Source: Fusobacterium varium (lineage in GTDB: Bacteria; Fusobacteriota; Fusobacteriia; Fusobacteriales; Fusobacteriaceae). From it: a stretch of 64,000 nt of DNA. Both the position numbers and the translations under genes were made by a program. Positions 40,823 to 51,699 of this stretch are shown piece after piece. Under the pieces are notes generated by a model. It was not told the DNA's origin, made no database searches, and saw only the letters and a list, made by a program, of their open reading frames with translations. The DNA lies in assembly GCA_021531615.1 (NCBI GenBank), contig JADYUE010000002.1, forward strand, positions 1 to 64,000. The letters run 5' to 3'. Every line of letters begins with the position of its first letter. Position 1 is the first letter of the stretch.

Positions 40823-40931
40823 TTACTCATATATCCCTGTAATATGGTCAGGAGTTTCTACGGGTTGCCAAAATAACAAGCCGCTATGAGTGAATTTAAT
40901 AGTCTTAATTTTGTAATTTTAAGATTATTTT
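40823..40931 (+). ncRNA. Purine riboswitch, guanine class, with terminator
   Basis: P1 pairs ACTCATA (40825-40831) with TATGAGT (40885-40891). Core elements AATATGGTC, GGAGTTTCTAC and GCCGCTATGAG are present. The base before TATGAG is C, the guanine-type specificity position. A following stem (about 40898-40931) with TTTT tail is the expression platform, so purine binding should stop transcription of the permease. The rest of 40546-41003 holds only the promoter region and a small GAGATA hairpin. Confidence 0.9.
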
Positions 40932-41021
40932 CTTTCACTTTAGTTTTTGAAAGGAGATAATCTTTTTTTATCTCTTAGTTGCAGGAAAGTTGAGTAAAAA
41001 AACTTGGAGGTAAAAAAGATA

Positions 41022-42362
41022 ATGAAAAACAGATCCCCTTATGATTTGGACGGAGTACCAGTTTTAAAGGAGGCTATTCCACTAGGATTACAACATATTT
41101 TAGCAATGTTTGTAAGTAATATTACACCTTTGATTATTGTTGCAGGTGCTATGAAAGTTCCTAGTGAAACAAAAACATTTTTAATTCAATGTACAATGTT
41201 AGTTGCTGGAATTAACACAATGATTCAAGCATATCGTATCGGACCTATCGGAGCTAGATTACCTATCGTTGTGGGTACAAGTTTTGCTTTTGTTCCTGTT
41301 GCTTTATCAATTGGAAGTAAATATGGTTATGAAGGTATTTTAGGAGCTGCCCTTGTTGGAGCATTGTTTGAAACTTTTATTGGAGCTATCATTAAAAAAA
41401 TTAGAAGATATTTCCCACCTGTTGTAACAGGAGTTATAGTTCTTTCAATAGGACTTTCTCTTTTACCAGTAGGAGTTCAAAACTTTGCAGGAGGAGTTGG
41501 AGCTGCTGATTTTGGTTCTTTCTCAAACTTATTCCTTGCATTAGTAGTTCTTATTACAGTAATTTTCTTTAAACAATTTACAAAGGGTATTACAAGTACT
41601 GGTTCTATATTCATAGGAACTGTTGTTGGATTTATAGTTGCTTTATTTATGGGAAAAGTTGATCTTACTCCTATAAAACAAGCTGGATATATAAATTTCC
41701 CTATGCCTTTTACATATGGATTTAAGTTTCATTTAGATGCTTGTTTAGCTATGATTATGATGTTTATTGTATCAGCAGTTGAAACTGTTGGGGATATGTC
41801 TGGAGTTACTATGGGTGGAGCTAATAGAGAGGTTACAGATAAAGAGTTATCTGGAGGAATCTTAGCTGACGGTTTTGGAAGTGTACTAGCTTCTATGTTC
41901 TCTGTACTACCTACTACTTCATTTAGCCAAAATACAGGTATTGTTGCTATGACAGGTATAATGAGTAGATTTGTAGTTGGAACAGGGGCGGCATTCTTAA
42001 TAGCAGGAGCATTCATTCCAAGAATTGGAGCTATCTTATCAAGTGTACCTGCAAGTGTTCTTGGTGGAAGTTTAGTAATGATATTTGCAATGATCTCTAT
42101 CAGTGGAATAAATCTAATTACTAAAGAGCCTTTAAAAGGTAGAAATGCCGTTATTCTTTCAGTTTCTTTAGGACTTGGATATGGACTTGGAAGTGTACCT
42201 GCTGCTTTAAAATACTTCCCTACAAGTCTTCAACTTATTTTCGGAGGATCAGGAATAGTTGTTTCTGGAGCGATAGCTGTTATTCTTAATATAATTCTTC
42301 CTCTTGATGAACAAACAAAAGAGGAGTTAAAAGAGAAAAAGGAAGCTAGAGAAAGAGCATAA
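41022..42362 (+). CDS. Purine (xanthine/uric acid type) permease, NCS2 family
   Basis: This 446-aa membrane protein with about 12-14 hydrophobic segments carries NCS2 signatures such as AVETVGDMSGVT and the Q-N-type motif FSQNTGIVAMTG. ATG at 41022 is preferred over an in-frame TTG at 41004 because GGAGG lies 11 nt upstream of it and overlaps the TTG codon region. Riboswitch control and the adjacent molybdenum hydroxylase genes point to xanthine, guanine or hypoxanthine uptake. Confidence 0.9.
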   Translation: MKNRSPYDLDGVPVLKEAIPLGLQHILAMFVSNITPLIIVAGAMKVPSETKTFLIQCTMLVAGINTMIQAYRIGPIGARLPIVVGTSFAFVPVALSIGSKYGYEGILGAALVGALFETFIGAIIKKIRRYFPPVVTGVIVLSIGLSLLPVGVQNFAGGVGAADFGSFSNLFLALVVLITVIFFKQFTKGITSTGSIFIGTVVGFIVALFMGKVDLTPIKQAGYINFPMPFTYGFKFHLDACLAMIMMFIVSAVETVGDMSGVTMGGANREVTDKELSGGILADGFGSVLASMFSVLPTTSFSQNTGIVAMTGIMSRFVVGTGAAFLIAGAFIPRIGAILSSVPASVLGGSLVMIFAMISISGINLITKEPLKGRNAVILSVSLGLGYGLGSVPAALKYFPTSLQLIFGGSGIVVSGAIAVILNIILPLDEQTKEELKEKKEARERA

Positions 42363-42381
42363 AGTTTATAAAAAAATATTG

Positions 42382-42426
42382 TACAGCAGAGAGATGGCAA
42401 TTTTAATGCTACTCTGCTGTATTTTT
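42382..42426 (+). terminator. Terminator after the permease gene
   Basis: TACAGCAGAG and CTCTGCTGTA arms followed by TTTTT. A TATAAT at 42431 just beyond may start the hydroxylase operon. Confidence 0.85.
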
Positions 42427-42471
42427 ATGGTATAATATAAGTATAAAAATAAAGATAAACAGGAGGTTAAA

Positions 42472-43263
42472 TTGTTTAGTTTTTCTAAATTTTATTCAGC
42501 TTCTACATTGCAAGAAGCTTATGATGAACTTCTAAAAAACAAAAAAAATATTATTCTTGGTGGGACTTCATATTTAAGAATGGAGAACACAAATTATAAC
42601 ACAGCTATTGATCTATCAAATCTATCTCTTTCATATATAAGAGAAGAAGATAATTTTATACATATTGGAGCTATGACATCTTTTAGAGATGTTGAAGTTT
42701 CTCCTATTGTAAACAACCTTTTTAGTGGTGTTCTTTCAAGCTCAGTAGAACATATTATAGGGGTACAATTTAGAAATAATGTAACTGTTGGAGCTACTGT
42801 ATTTTCTAAATATGGTTTTTCAGATCTGATACCAGCTCTTTTAGCAATGGAAACAACAGTTGTTCTATTTAAAGAGGGAGAGATCTCTTTAGAAGATTAC
42901 TTAGCAAGAGAGGGAAAAACTAGAGATATTCTTGTAGAGATTAAAATAAAAAAAGTTGAAGGAAAAGGTTCTTTCCAAAGTATAAGAAAATCAAAAACTG
43001 ACTATGCTATTACAAATGCAGCAGTTACAAAATCTCAAGAGGGATTTAGAGTTGCAGTAGGAGTAAGACCTAGCAAAGCTGTTTTAGCTTACAAAGCTAT
43101 GGAAATTTTAAATTCTGCTGATGAGATTAATGAAGATATAATTAATGAAGCTTGTGAGGCTTTAAATGAGATCAAATATAGTTCAAATATGAGAGGTACT
43201 GGAGAGTATAGAGCTGCTGTATCAAAAGTGTTAGTTAAGAAAGCTATTATGGAGGTATTATAA
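42472..43263 (+). CDS. xdhB: Xanthine dehydrogenase-type FAD-binding subunit
   Basis: This 263-aa protein has the FAD-site patterns of the molybdopterin dehydrogenase FAD subunit (IILGGTSYLR and RNNVTVGATVFSKYG). TTG start with AGGAGG 5 nt upstream. First of three overlapping genes encoding FAD, 2Fe-2S and molybdenum subunits that oxidise hypoxanthine/xanthine or a related heterocycle. Confidence 0.88.
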   Translation: MFSFSKFYSASTLQEAYDELLKNKKNIILGGTSYLRMENTNYNTAIDLSNLSLSYIREEDNFIHIGAMTSFRDVEVSPIVNNLFSGVLSSSVEHIIGVQFRNNVTVGATVFSKYGFSDLIPALLAMETTVVLFKEGEISLEDYLAREGKTRDILVEIKIKKVEGKGSFQSIRKSKTDYAITNAAVTKSQEGFRVAVGVRPSKAVLAYKAMEILNSADEINEDIINEACEALNEIKYSSNMRGTGEYRAAVSKVLVKKAIMEVL

Positions 43264-43733
43264 TGTTATTAAATTTAACTATAAATGGATTAAAAAAAGA
43301 ATTACTTATAGCTGATGATGAATACCTTCTTGATGTATTGAGAAAAGCTGGATATTTAAGTGTAAAAAGAGGTTGTGATACAGGTTCTTGCGGACTTTGT
43401 ACAGTTCTTGTAGATGATAAACCTGTTCTTTCTTGTAGCACTTTAGCAGCAAGAGTTAATAATAAAAAAGTTACAACTATTGAAGGAGTACCTGAAGAAG
43501 CTGAAAGATTTGCTCACTTTATGGCAGCTGAGGGAGCAGAGCAATGTGGATTCTGTGCACCAGGATTTACATTGACAGTACTTGCTATGATGAAAGAGTA
43601 TGATAACCCTACTGATGATGAGATTATGCACTATCTAAATGGAAATCTTTGTAGATGTAGTGGATATGTATCTCAATTAAGAGCTATTAAAAACTTTATG
43701 GAGGCTGAAAAATCAAATGAAAATAGTAAATAA
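43263..43733 (+). CDS. xdhC: Xanthine dehydrogenase-type 2Fe-2S subunit
   Basis: This 156-aa protein has both clusters: plant-type ferredoxin cysteines CDTGSCGLCTVL...C and the C-terminal QCGFCAPGF...CRCSGY. It relays electrons between the molybdenum and FAD subunits. Start overlaps the previous stop (TAATG) and its end overlaps the next gene by 17 bp. Confidence 0.92.
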   Translation: MLLNLTINGLKKELLIADDEYLLDVLRKAGYLSVKRGCDTGSCGLCTVLVDDKPVLSCSTLAARVNNKKVTTIEGVPEEAERFAHFMAAEGAEQCGFCAPGFTLTVLAMMKEYDNPTDDEIMHYLNGNLCRCSGYVSQLRAIKNFMEAEKSNENSK

Positions 43734-45969
43734 ATCTACTAAAAAAATTGATAGTATTGGAATAATTACAGGAAGACCTCTATACACAGATGACTTAGTT
43801 ATCAATAATAACTCTCTTATTGTAAAACTTTTAAGATCACCTCATGCTTATGCAAGAATTGCTGATATTGATACTTCAATAGCTAAAAAAGTTCCTGGAG
43901 TTGAAGCAATATTTACATATCATGATGTGCCTAATACAATGTTTACATTAGCTGGACAATCATATCCTGAACCATCTCCATATGATAGAAAAATTCTTGA
44001 TGAGTATGTGAGATATGTTGGAGATCCAGTAGCAATTATTGCAGCAATAGATGAAAAAACAGCTGAAAAAGCTATGAAACTTATAAAAGTTAAATATGAA
44101 GTTCTTGATGCAGTTATAGATTATGAAAAAGCTCTTGACTCAGATATCTTAGTTCATAGAGAAGCTGCTCATACTAATTTTCCCATAGGATATGACAACA
44201 AGAGAAACTTAGCTTCATCTTACTTAGAAACTAAGGGAGATGTAGAAAAGGGATTTGCTGAAAGTGATGTTATTATAGAGGAAACTTACTATACACAACC
44301 ACAAATTCACGCAATGATGGAAACTTATAGAACTGCTTGTTATCTTGATGCTCATGGAAGATTAAATGTTATCTCTTCTACACAGATACCTTTCCATGTG
44401 AGAAGGCATTTAGCTAGAGCATTAGAGATGCCAAGTAGCAGAATAAGAGTTATGAAACCAAAACTTGGTGGAGGTTTCGGAGGAAAACAAACTTCAGTTT
44501 GTGAAATCTATCCAGCTTTTGTTACTATGAAAACTGGAAAACCATCTAAGATTGTATATACAAGAAAAGAAACTCAAGCTTGCTCAAATACAAGACATGC
44601 TATGAGATTAAAAGTTAAAATTGGTTCTGATAGAGAGGGAAATATCAAAGCAATAGATATTAATGTATTATCAAATACAGGAGCTTATGGAGAACATGCA
44701 CCAACAGTTACAGCTCTTGTTGTTTATAAAACATTCCCACTATATGCTAAAGTGCCTATGAGATGTAAAGCTGATATAGTTTACTCTAACACAACAGTTG
44801 GAGGAGCATTTAGAGGTTATGGAGCTACTCAAGGTACATTTGCAGTTGAATCAGCAGTAAATGAACTTGCTCATAAATTAGGGCTAGATCCTACAGAGGT
44901 AAGAATGAAAAACTTAGTTGATCAATCTGAAACTGTAAGTGGAGATATAAAAAAATGTATCGAGATAGGAAAAGAGGCATTTGATTGGAAAAATAGATGT
45001 GTAAAGGATATGGGAAATGGTAAGGTAAGAGCTAGTGGAATGGCTGTTACAATGCAAGGTTCTGGTATTCAAGGGGTAGATACAGCTTCTGCAACTTTAA
45101 AACTTCACGATAGTGGAGATTACACTCTATATATTGGAGTTACAGATATGGGACAAGGTTGTGATACTGTAACTGCTCAAATGGCAGCTGAAATATTAGA
45201 AGTTCCTATGGAAAAAATAATAGTAAATAGTGCTGATACTGATGTATCTCCTTATGATCCAGGAGCATATGCTTCAAGTGGAACTTATGTAACAGGAAAT
45301 GCAGTTATATTAGCAGCTAAAAAGATGAGAGAAGAAGTAATGAAAATGGCATCTTTCCTAATGAAAACTCCTATAGAAGAACTTGAGTATATGGGAGAGT
45401 ATGTACAAGATAAAAATGGAAATCAACTTTCACTTAAAGAGATTGGAGTTAGATCTGTATCATTTGAGGGAATGAATCAACTTACAACTACTGCAACTTG
45501 GGGAGGAAAAACTTCACCACCACCATTTATAGCAAGCTTTGCTGAAGTAGAAGTTGATACATTAACTGGGGAAACTAAAGTAATAGACTTCCTATCTGTT
45601 GTAGATTGTGGACTACCTATCAACCCTGCTCTTGCTCAAGTACAAGTTGAGGGAGGAATTGCTCAAGGTATAGGGCTTGCTCTTTATGAAGATATTCAAT
45701 TTGATGAGAGAGGAAAGATGAAACATGATACTTTAATGCAATATAAGATACCTTCAAGAAAGGATTTAGGAAACAATATTAAAGTTATGTTTAGTTATTC
45801 AGATGAGCCTACAGGACCTTTCGGAGCTAAATCAATAGGTGAGGTTGTAATTAACACTGCTTCTCCAGCTATAGCAGATGCAATTTATAATGCTACAAAT
45901 AGAAGATTAAGATCACTGCCTATGACAAGTGAGAAAATTTTCTGGGCTATTAACTCAAAAAATAATTAA
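43717..45969 (+). CDS. xdhA: Xanthine dehydrogenase-type molybdopterin-binding subunit
   Basis: This 750-aa catalytic subunit has KLGGGFGGKQ, VGGAFRGYGATQG, an MQGSGIQGVD segment and near the end GPFGAKSIGEVV with the conserved active-site Glu. Substrate in this family ranges from purines to nicotinate. The purine permease and xpt neighbours favour purines. Cofactor synthesis genes are not in the window. Confidence 0.92.
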   Translation: MKIVNKSTKKIDSIGIITGRPLYTDDLVINNNSLIVKLLRSPHAYARIADIDTSIAKKVPGVEAIFTYHDVPNTMFTLAGQSYPEPSPYDRKILDEYVRYVGDPVAIIAAIDEKTAEKAMKLIKVKYEVLDAVIDYEKALDSDILVHREAAHTNFPIGYDNKRNLASSYLETKGDVEKGFAESDVIIEETYYTQPQIHAMMETYRTACYLDAHGRLNVISSTQIPFHVRRHLARALEMPSSRIRVMKPKLGGGFGGKQTSVCEIYPAFVTMKTGKPSKIVYTRKETQACSNTRHAMRLKVKIGSDREGNIKAIDINVLSNTGAYGEHAPTVTALVVYKTFPLYAKVPMRCKADIVYSNTTVGGAFRGYGATQGTFAVESAVNELAHKLGLDPTEVRMKNLVDQSETVSGDIKKCIEIGKEAFDWKNRCVKDMGNGKVRASGMAVTMQGSGIQGVDTASATLKLHDSGDYTLYIGVTDMGQGCDTVTAQMAAEILEVPMEKIIVNSADTDVSPYDPGAYASSGTYVTGNAVILAAKKMREEVMKMASFLMKTPIEELEYMGEYVQDKNGNQLSLKEIGVRSVSFEGMNQLTTTATWGGKTSPPPFIASFAEVEVDTLTGETKVIDFLSVVDCGLPINPALAQVQVEGGIAQGIGLALYEDIQFDERGKMKHDTLMQYKIPSRKDLGNNIKVMFSYSDEPTGPFGAKSIGEVVINTASPAIADAIYNATNRRLRSLPMTSEKIFWAINSKNN

Positions 45970-45983
45970 AAAATATATATGAT

Positions 45984-46014
45984 ATATATGCAGAGGTTTT
46001 GCTTCTGCATATAT
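45984..46014 (+). terminator. Terminator of the hydroxylase operon
   Basis: ATATGCAGAG and TTCTGCATAT arms followed by ATTTTT. Confidence 0.82.
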
Positions 46015-46112
46015 TTTTAAACAAATTAAAAAAAATCTATTTTTTCTATAAAAAATGTGATATGATGTAACTTATTATACTAGAATTTATATTTGTTGGA
46101 GGCAACTATATT

Positions 46113-46679
46113 ATGAAATTATTAAAAGAATATATACAAAAAAATGGAAAGGCTATAGGAACAGGAATTTTAAAAGTAGATAGCTTTTTAAATCATCAAA
46201 TAGATCCTAATCTTATGATGGCTATGGGAGAAGAATTTAAAAGAAGATTTGAAAAAGATGGAGTAAATAAGATTCTTACTATAGAAGCTTCAGGAATTGC
46301 TATTGGACTTGCTGCTGCTTATGCTTTTAATGTACCTCTTGTTTTTGCTAAGAAAAAAGTTCCATCTACAATGGGAGATTTCTATACTGCAAATGTTTTC
46401 TCATTTACTAAAAATAAAGATTACACTATCTGTGTTTCAAAAGAGTTTTTACACTCAGATGATAGAATTCTTATTATAGATGACTTCTTAGCTATGGGAA
46501 ATGCAATTTTAGGTTTAAAATCTTTAGTTGAACAAGCAGGAGCAAAGGTTGTTGGAGCAGGAATTGCAGTGGAAAAGGGATTCCAAAAAGGTGGAGATCT
46601 ACTTAGAGAAAATGGACTTAAAGTAGAATCACTTGCTATTATTGATTCATTACAAGATGGAGTTGTAAAGTTTAAATAA
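46113..46679 (+). CDS. xpt: Xanthine phosphoribosyltransferase
   Basis: This 188-aa protein has the PRPP-binding loop ILIIDDFLAMG and the length and start (MKLLKEYIQKNGKAI) of Xpt. It makes XMP from xanthine and PRPP, the substrate of GuaA encoded nearby. GGAGG lies upstream. It has its own short leader without a recognisable riboswitch. Confidence 0.95.
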   Translation: MKLLKEYIQKNGKAIGTGILKVDSFLNHQIDPNLMMAMGEEFKRRFEKDGVNKILTIEASGIAIGLAAAYAFNVPLVFAKKKVPSTMGDFYTANVFSFTKNKDYTICVSKEFLHSDDRILIIDDFLAMGNAILGLKSLVEQAGAKVVGAGIAVEKGFQKGGDLLRENGLKVESLAIIDSLQDGVVKFK

Positions 46680-46698
46680 TTATAAGATAAATAATTTT

Positions 46699-46733
46699 AA
46701 AATAACTCTGGTGTTTTTCACTGGAGTTATTTT
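46699..46733 (+). terminator. Terminator of xpt
   Basis: AATAACTCTGGTG and CACTGGAGTTATT arms with a T-run. Confidence 0.82.
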
Positions 46734-46774
46734 ATTATAATACTATTTTAAAATTACTAAAAGAGTTCAAAAAT

Positions 46775-46816
46775 AAAAAAGCTTTTTATGATTTTTATTT
46801 CATAGAAAGCTTTTTT
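46775..46816 (-). terminator. Terminator of the FNT channel gene
   Basis: AAAAAAGCTTT and AAAGCTTTTTT arms. T-runs on both strands make it bidirectional between convergent genes. Confidence 0.75.
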
Positions 46817-46832
46817 GCTTATTAATAGAAAA

Positions 46833-47627
46833 TTATTTATTAGAATTTTTTTGATAATATGAAAAATATAGAAATAATGGTAAGAAAACACCACCTGATA
46901 GAAAATTACCTATTGTAGTAGGGAGAAAATGTTTAACAAATATATCTAATAAAGAAAAATTTTCTGGAGAAAGAATCTTTCCAACAGCTATAATAAACAT
47001 ATTTGCCACAACGTGTTGATATCCACAAAGTACAAAAAGCATAATAGGAAACCAACAACCTAAAATTTTACCAGTGACATCATTTGAACTCATAGCCATA
47101 ATAATTCCCATAACTACAAGAATATTACAGAAAAATCCACTAGCGACACATTGAGAAAAAGAAAGTCCTATTTTTGAAATTCCAGTATCTAAAAAAATTT
47201 TTTGAATAATAGGAGAGTTAAAAACTCCAGCATAGAAAGCTAAATATGCAGTAAAAAAACTTCCTAAAAAGTTTCCTATCCATACTGTAGTAAGATTTTT
47301 TATTAAGTTAGAAAATTTAAGTTCTTTTGAAAGAAAAGCAAGAGATAATAAACTATTTCCTGTAAAGAGAGATGAACCTGTAAATATACAAAGCATAAGC
47401 CCAATAGGAAATATACAAGCACCAATGAACTTTGAAAAACCAACATCAAAAGTTTGAGCAAGAGTTTGTGAAGCTGTAAAATTTCCAATGGCAGCAAGGG
47501 CAATAAACATTCCTGCTACGAAACCAGAAATAAGAGTTTTCATATTATTTTTTTCATTTCCCCGAGATATTCCCATAGAAATAACAGCAGAAGTTACTTC
47601 TGTTGGATTTAAAAAAGATTTTGACAT
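46833..47627 (-). CDS. Formate/nitrite transporter family channel
   Basis: This 264-aa protein with six hydrophobic segments has the FNT patterns FVAGMFIALAAIG, CIFTGSSLFTGNS, WIGNFLGS and a C-terminal NFLSGGVFLP. The family forms pentameric channels for formate, nitrite or hydrosulfide. No partner metabolic gene is adjacent to define the substrate. AGGAGG upstream of the ATG. Confidence 0.9.
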   Translation of the reverse strand: MSKSFLNPTEVTSAVISMGISRGNEKNNMKTLISGFVAGMFIALAAIGNFTASQTLAQTFDVGFSKFIGACIFPIGLMLCIFTGSSLFTGNSLLSLAFLSKELKFSNLIKNLTTVWIGNFLGSFFTAYLAFYAGVFNSPIIQKIFLDTGISKIGLSFSQCVASGFFCNILVVMGIIMAMSSNDVTGKILGCWFPIMLFVLCGYQHVVANMFIIAVGKILSPENFSLLDIFVKHFLPTTIGNFLSGGVFLPLFLYFSYYQKNSNK

Positions 47628-47753
47628 CTAAACCTCCTAAAAATAGTAATTAAAAATTTAAACTTCTAAGTTTGCTTTACTTAGATAGCTATATTATAAT
47701 CTTTACTTTTTTTGTCAACTATAATAATTGAATATTAACATAAAATTTTTTAT

Positions 47754-47852
47754 TTGTCAACGAAGGTAAATAGTTTAAGTTCTAAAATAATAAAAGAGTT
47801 ATTTAAAAAATTAACTAAAGAGGAGCTTAAGAAAATAGTTGAAGGAAAATAA
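47754..47852 (+). CDS. Possible small helical protein, 32 aa
   Basis: A frame from TTG at 47754 ends KELFKKLTKEELKKIVEGK, an amphipathic lysine-rich helix. No good ribosome-binding site is visible, so this could be a gene remnant or chance. Confidence 0.25.
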   Translation: MSTKVNSLSSKIIKELFKKLTKEELKKIVEGK

Positions 47853-47870
47853 AAAATAGGAGGAGATTTT

Positions 47871-48248
47871 ATGGATCAAGTAGTAGAAGCAGTAAAATCA
47901 ATGTTAGGAACAACATATATAGATAGTTATTTAGCTGAATTTGAAAGACAAAAAGGTGAAAAACTAACAGATATAGAGCAATTAGGAGTAAAATTATTTT
48001 TCTCTGGAGCAACATATGAATATGAATCTGTAGTTGAATCATTAGATAATATGGATATGAATTTATTAAGAGATATCTTAAATGATAATCAAGGTCCAGA
48101 AGAAAAAAATGATGAAATTATAGATAGTATTATCAATCTAATTAAAAATTTTGATATACCTCAAATGAAAGAGGCATTAAACTTCTTTTCTTCAAACTTT
48201 GAGAAAATAACTGTTGATAACTATATGGAAAAATTAAATCTGAAATAA
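47871..48248 (+). CDS. Acidic hypothetical protein, 125 aa
   Basis: I do not recognise this protein. It is acidic and predicted helical, with no signal peptide or cysteines. AGGAGG lies 8 nt before the ATG. It is closed off by its own terminator. Confidence 0.65.
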   Translation: MDQVVEAVKSMLGTTYIDSYLAEFERQKGEKLTDIEQLGVKLFFSGATYEYESVVESLDNMDMNLLRDILNDNQGPEEKNDEIIDSIINLIKNFDIPQMKEALNFFSSNFEKITVDNYMEKLNLK

Positions 48249-48276
48249 AGAATTTATAATGTGATACTACTTTGGT

Positions 48277-48305
48277 AAGGGAGATAGAGAGATTTTATCT
48301 CCCTT
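48277..48305 (+). terminator. Terminator after the 125-aa gene
   Basis: AAGGGAGAT and ATCTCCCTT arms followed by TATTATT. Confidence 0.75.
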
Positions 48306-48329
48306 TATTATTAAAATAGAGGAGTAATT

Positions 48330-49409
48330 ATGAGAAAAGAGATTTGGGAAATTGCAATAGGCTTAAACAAAGTTGATAACTTAGTCCCCTCTGACTATTT
48401 AAGAGAGTTAATCACTAAAAATCTGTTTTGTGATGAGATGGAGAAAGAGATTTTAAAATACTATGAATTTAGAGATTTAACATTAAAAACAGAGAAAAAT
48501 TTAAAAGAGTGTGATTTAGTCTCTATTAGAACAGTAAAACTTTTAGAAAATAGTGATTTTGAATTTTCTATTGAGTATTTAAAAGAGATTCATAAGAACA
48601 TATTTAGTGATATTTTAAAAGAAAGTTATGTTGGAGTATTTAGAAACTATAATATCAGCAAAAATGAAAGAATTTTAAATGGCAAATCTGTAATCTATTG
48701 TGATTACAGAGAGATTATTGAATGTTTGAACTATGATTTTGAAAGAGAAAAGAAAAATAACTATAAGGTTTTATCATCAGATGAAAAAATAAAGAAATTA
48801 TCTAAATTTATCTCATTTATATGGCAAGTACACCCATTTATTGAAGGTAATACAAGAACAACTGCTATATTTTTAATTAAATACTTAAAAAGTTTAGGAA
48901 TTGAAATAAATGAAAATATCTTTATAGAAAATTCACAATATTTTAGAAATGCTCTTGTACTATCTAATTATGCAGATAGAGAATTGAAAATATCTAATGA
49001 TTATAGGTTTTTAGTATCATTTTTTACAAAATTAATAGTAGATTATGATGAAAAATTACTATTGATAGAATCACCAGAGGTAAATCAAAAAAGAATGTAT
49101 ATTTGTGACTATTTTTATAGAGTTATTGATAAAATGGCACAACTTCAAATCTATTTAAATTCAGAAAAAATTAATATCTCATCTAATAGAAAGATGTTAG
49201 AGCAATTTGTGTGCATAGAGGAGTTAGATGATTTTGTAGCACTTTTAAGAGAATTGAACTTGCCAAGATATGAAGATATTAAACTTTTTGTTAAAGCAAT
49301 AAAGGAAAATCATAGAGTGATGTTAAAACAGGATGAGTGTGCTAAGGTAATGGAGTTAATGATTCATAATAAAAGTCGTAAAGGGAGTATTTTTTTCCAA
49401 ACTATGTAA
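48330..49409 (+). CDS. Fic-domain protein, C-terminus frameshifted
   Basis: This 359-aa protein carries the Fic core HPFIEGNTRTTA with catalytic His. Fic enzymes usually transfer AMP to target proteins. The frame ends shortly after a T7 tract (49390-49396). With one more T the protein would continue FPNYVIHELELVFPEDYKF... to a stop at 49499-49501, so the C-terminus appears truncated by 30 residues. No inhibitory-helix motif is obvious, though the long N-terminal region could hold it. No antitoxin gene is adjacent. Confidence 0.85.
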   Translation: MRKEIWEIAIGLNKVDNLVPSDYLRELITKNLFCDEMEKEILKYYEFRDLTLKTEKNLKECDLVSIRTVKLLENSDFEFSIEYLKEIHKNIFSDILKESYVGVFRNYNISKNERILNGKSVIYCDYREIIECLNYDFEREKKNNYKVLSSDEKIKKLSKFISFIWQVHPFIEGNTRTTAIFLIKYLKSLGIEINENIFIENSQYFRNALVLSNYADRELKISNDYRFLVSFFTKLIVDYDEKLLLIESPEVNQKRMYICDYFYRVIDKMAQLQIYLNSEKINISSNRKMLEQFVCIEELDDFVALLRELNLPRYEDIKLFVKAIKENHRVMLKQDECAKVMELMIHNKSRKGSIFFQTM

Positions 49410-49640
49410 TCCATGAACTAGAGCTTGTTTTTCCTGAAGATTATAAATTTAGTAGAAAGGTTGATTTAATTAGGAAATTGATTGAGTATTTTCCAAGTTA
49501 AAGTAAATAGTAGGCTGAAAGGATTTTAACTCTTGCCAGCCTAAAATTAATAATCAAGAGATGATAAATACACAAAATTATTTACACTCTCTATTTACAT
49601 TCTCATCTAATATTATATTAATTTTTTTATTTAACTAAAA

Positions 49641-49671
49641 AATGCTGAAAAGAAAATTACTTTTCAGCATT
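49641..49671 (-). terminator. Terminator of the beta-glucoside operon
   Basis: AATGCTGAAAAG and CTTTTCAGCATT arms; the minus strand continues TTTTTAG. A weaker hairpin (TAGGCTG/CAGCCTA) lies at about 49510-49542 after the Fic gene. The rest of 49502-49709 shows no gene. Confidence 0.82.
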
Positions 49672-49709
49672 CTTGTATATAAACCCATATAAACCCATTA
49701 TTTCTAAAT

Positions 49710-50207
49710 TTATTTTATTTTTATTTTCATAAGAAGTTCCCCAGCTTTTACTTCTTTTCCTTTAGCAATAATATCAATTTGTTCAACTATATCTTTGTTA
49801 TTAATAATTACTGGTGTTTTAACTGATGGAACTTTATTTTTTATGAATTCAAGATCATATTCTACTAATTTATCTCCTTTTTTTACTTTTTTTCCATCTT
49901 CTGCTATTCTTTTAAATCCTTGTCCACATAAGGAAACTGTATCTATTCCAAAATGTACAATTATTTCTAATCCATCGTTTGTTTCAAAACTTGTAGCATG
50001 ATTTGTTTCAAATATTGTTATTTCTCCATCTACTGGAGCATATATCGCTCCTTCTACAGGGTCAATAGCACATCCATCTCCTATCATTTTCTTTGAAAAA
50101 GCTTCATCTGGAACTTCTTCTAGAGCAATAACTTTTCCATTTAAAGGAGAATATACTTCAACCCATTTTTCTTTTTCTCTCCTTTTAAAAAAATTAAATA
50201 ATCCCAT
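49710..50207 (-). CDS. PTS glucose-type IIA component
   Basis: This 165-aa protein has the IIA-Glc fold with the phosphorylated His in IVHFGIDTVSL and an earlier His in ETNHATSF. ATG at 50207 with GGAGG upstream is preferred over an in-frame TTG. It donates phosphate to the IIBC protein encoded two genes upstream, which lacks its own IIA domain. Confidence 0.92.
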   Translation of the reverse strand: MGLFNFFKRREKEKWVEVYSPLNGKVIALEEVPDEAFSKKMIGDGCAIDPVEGAIYAPVDGEITIFETNHATSFETNDGLEIIVHFGIDTVSLCGQGFKRIAEDGKKVKKGDKLVEYDLEFIKNKVPSVKTPVIINNKDIVEQIDIIAKGKEVKAGELLMKIKIK

Positions 50208-50221
50208 ATTATCCTCCAATT

Positions 50222-51676
<1,455 letters not shown>

Positions 51677-51699
51677 TTATTTTATTATTTTATAAAACT

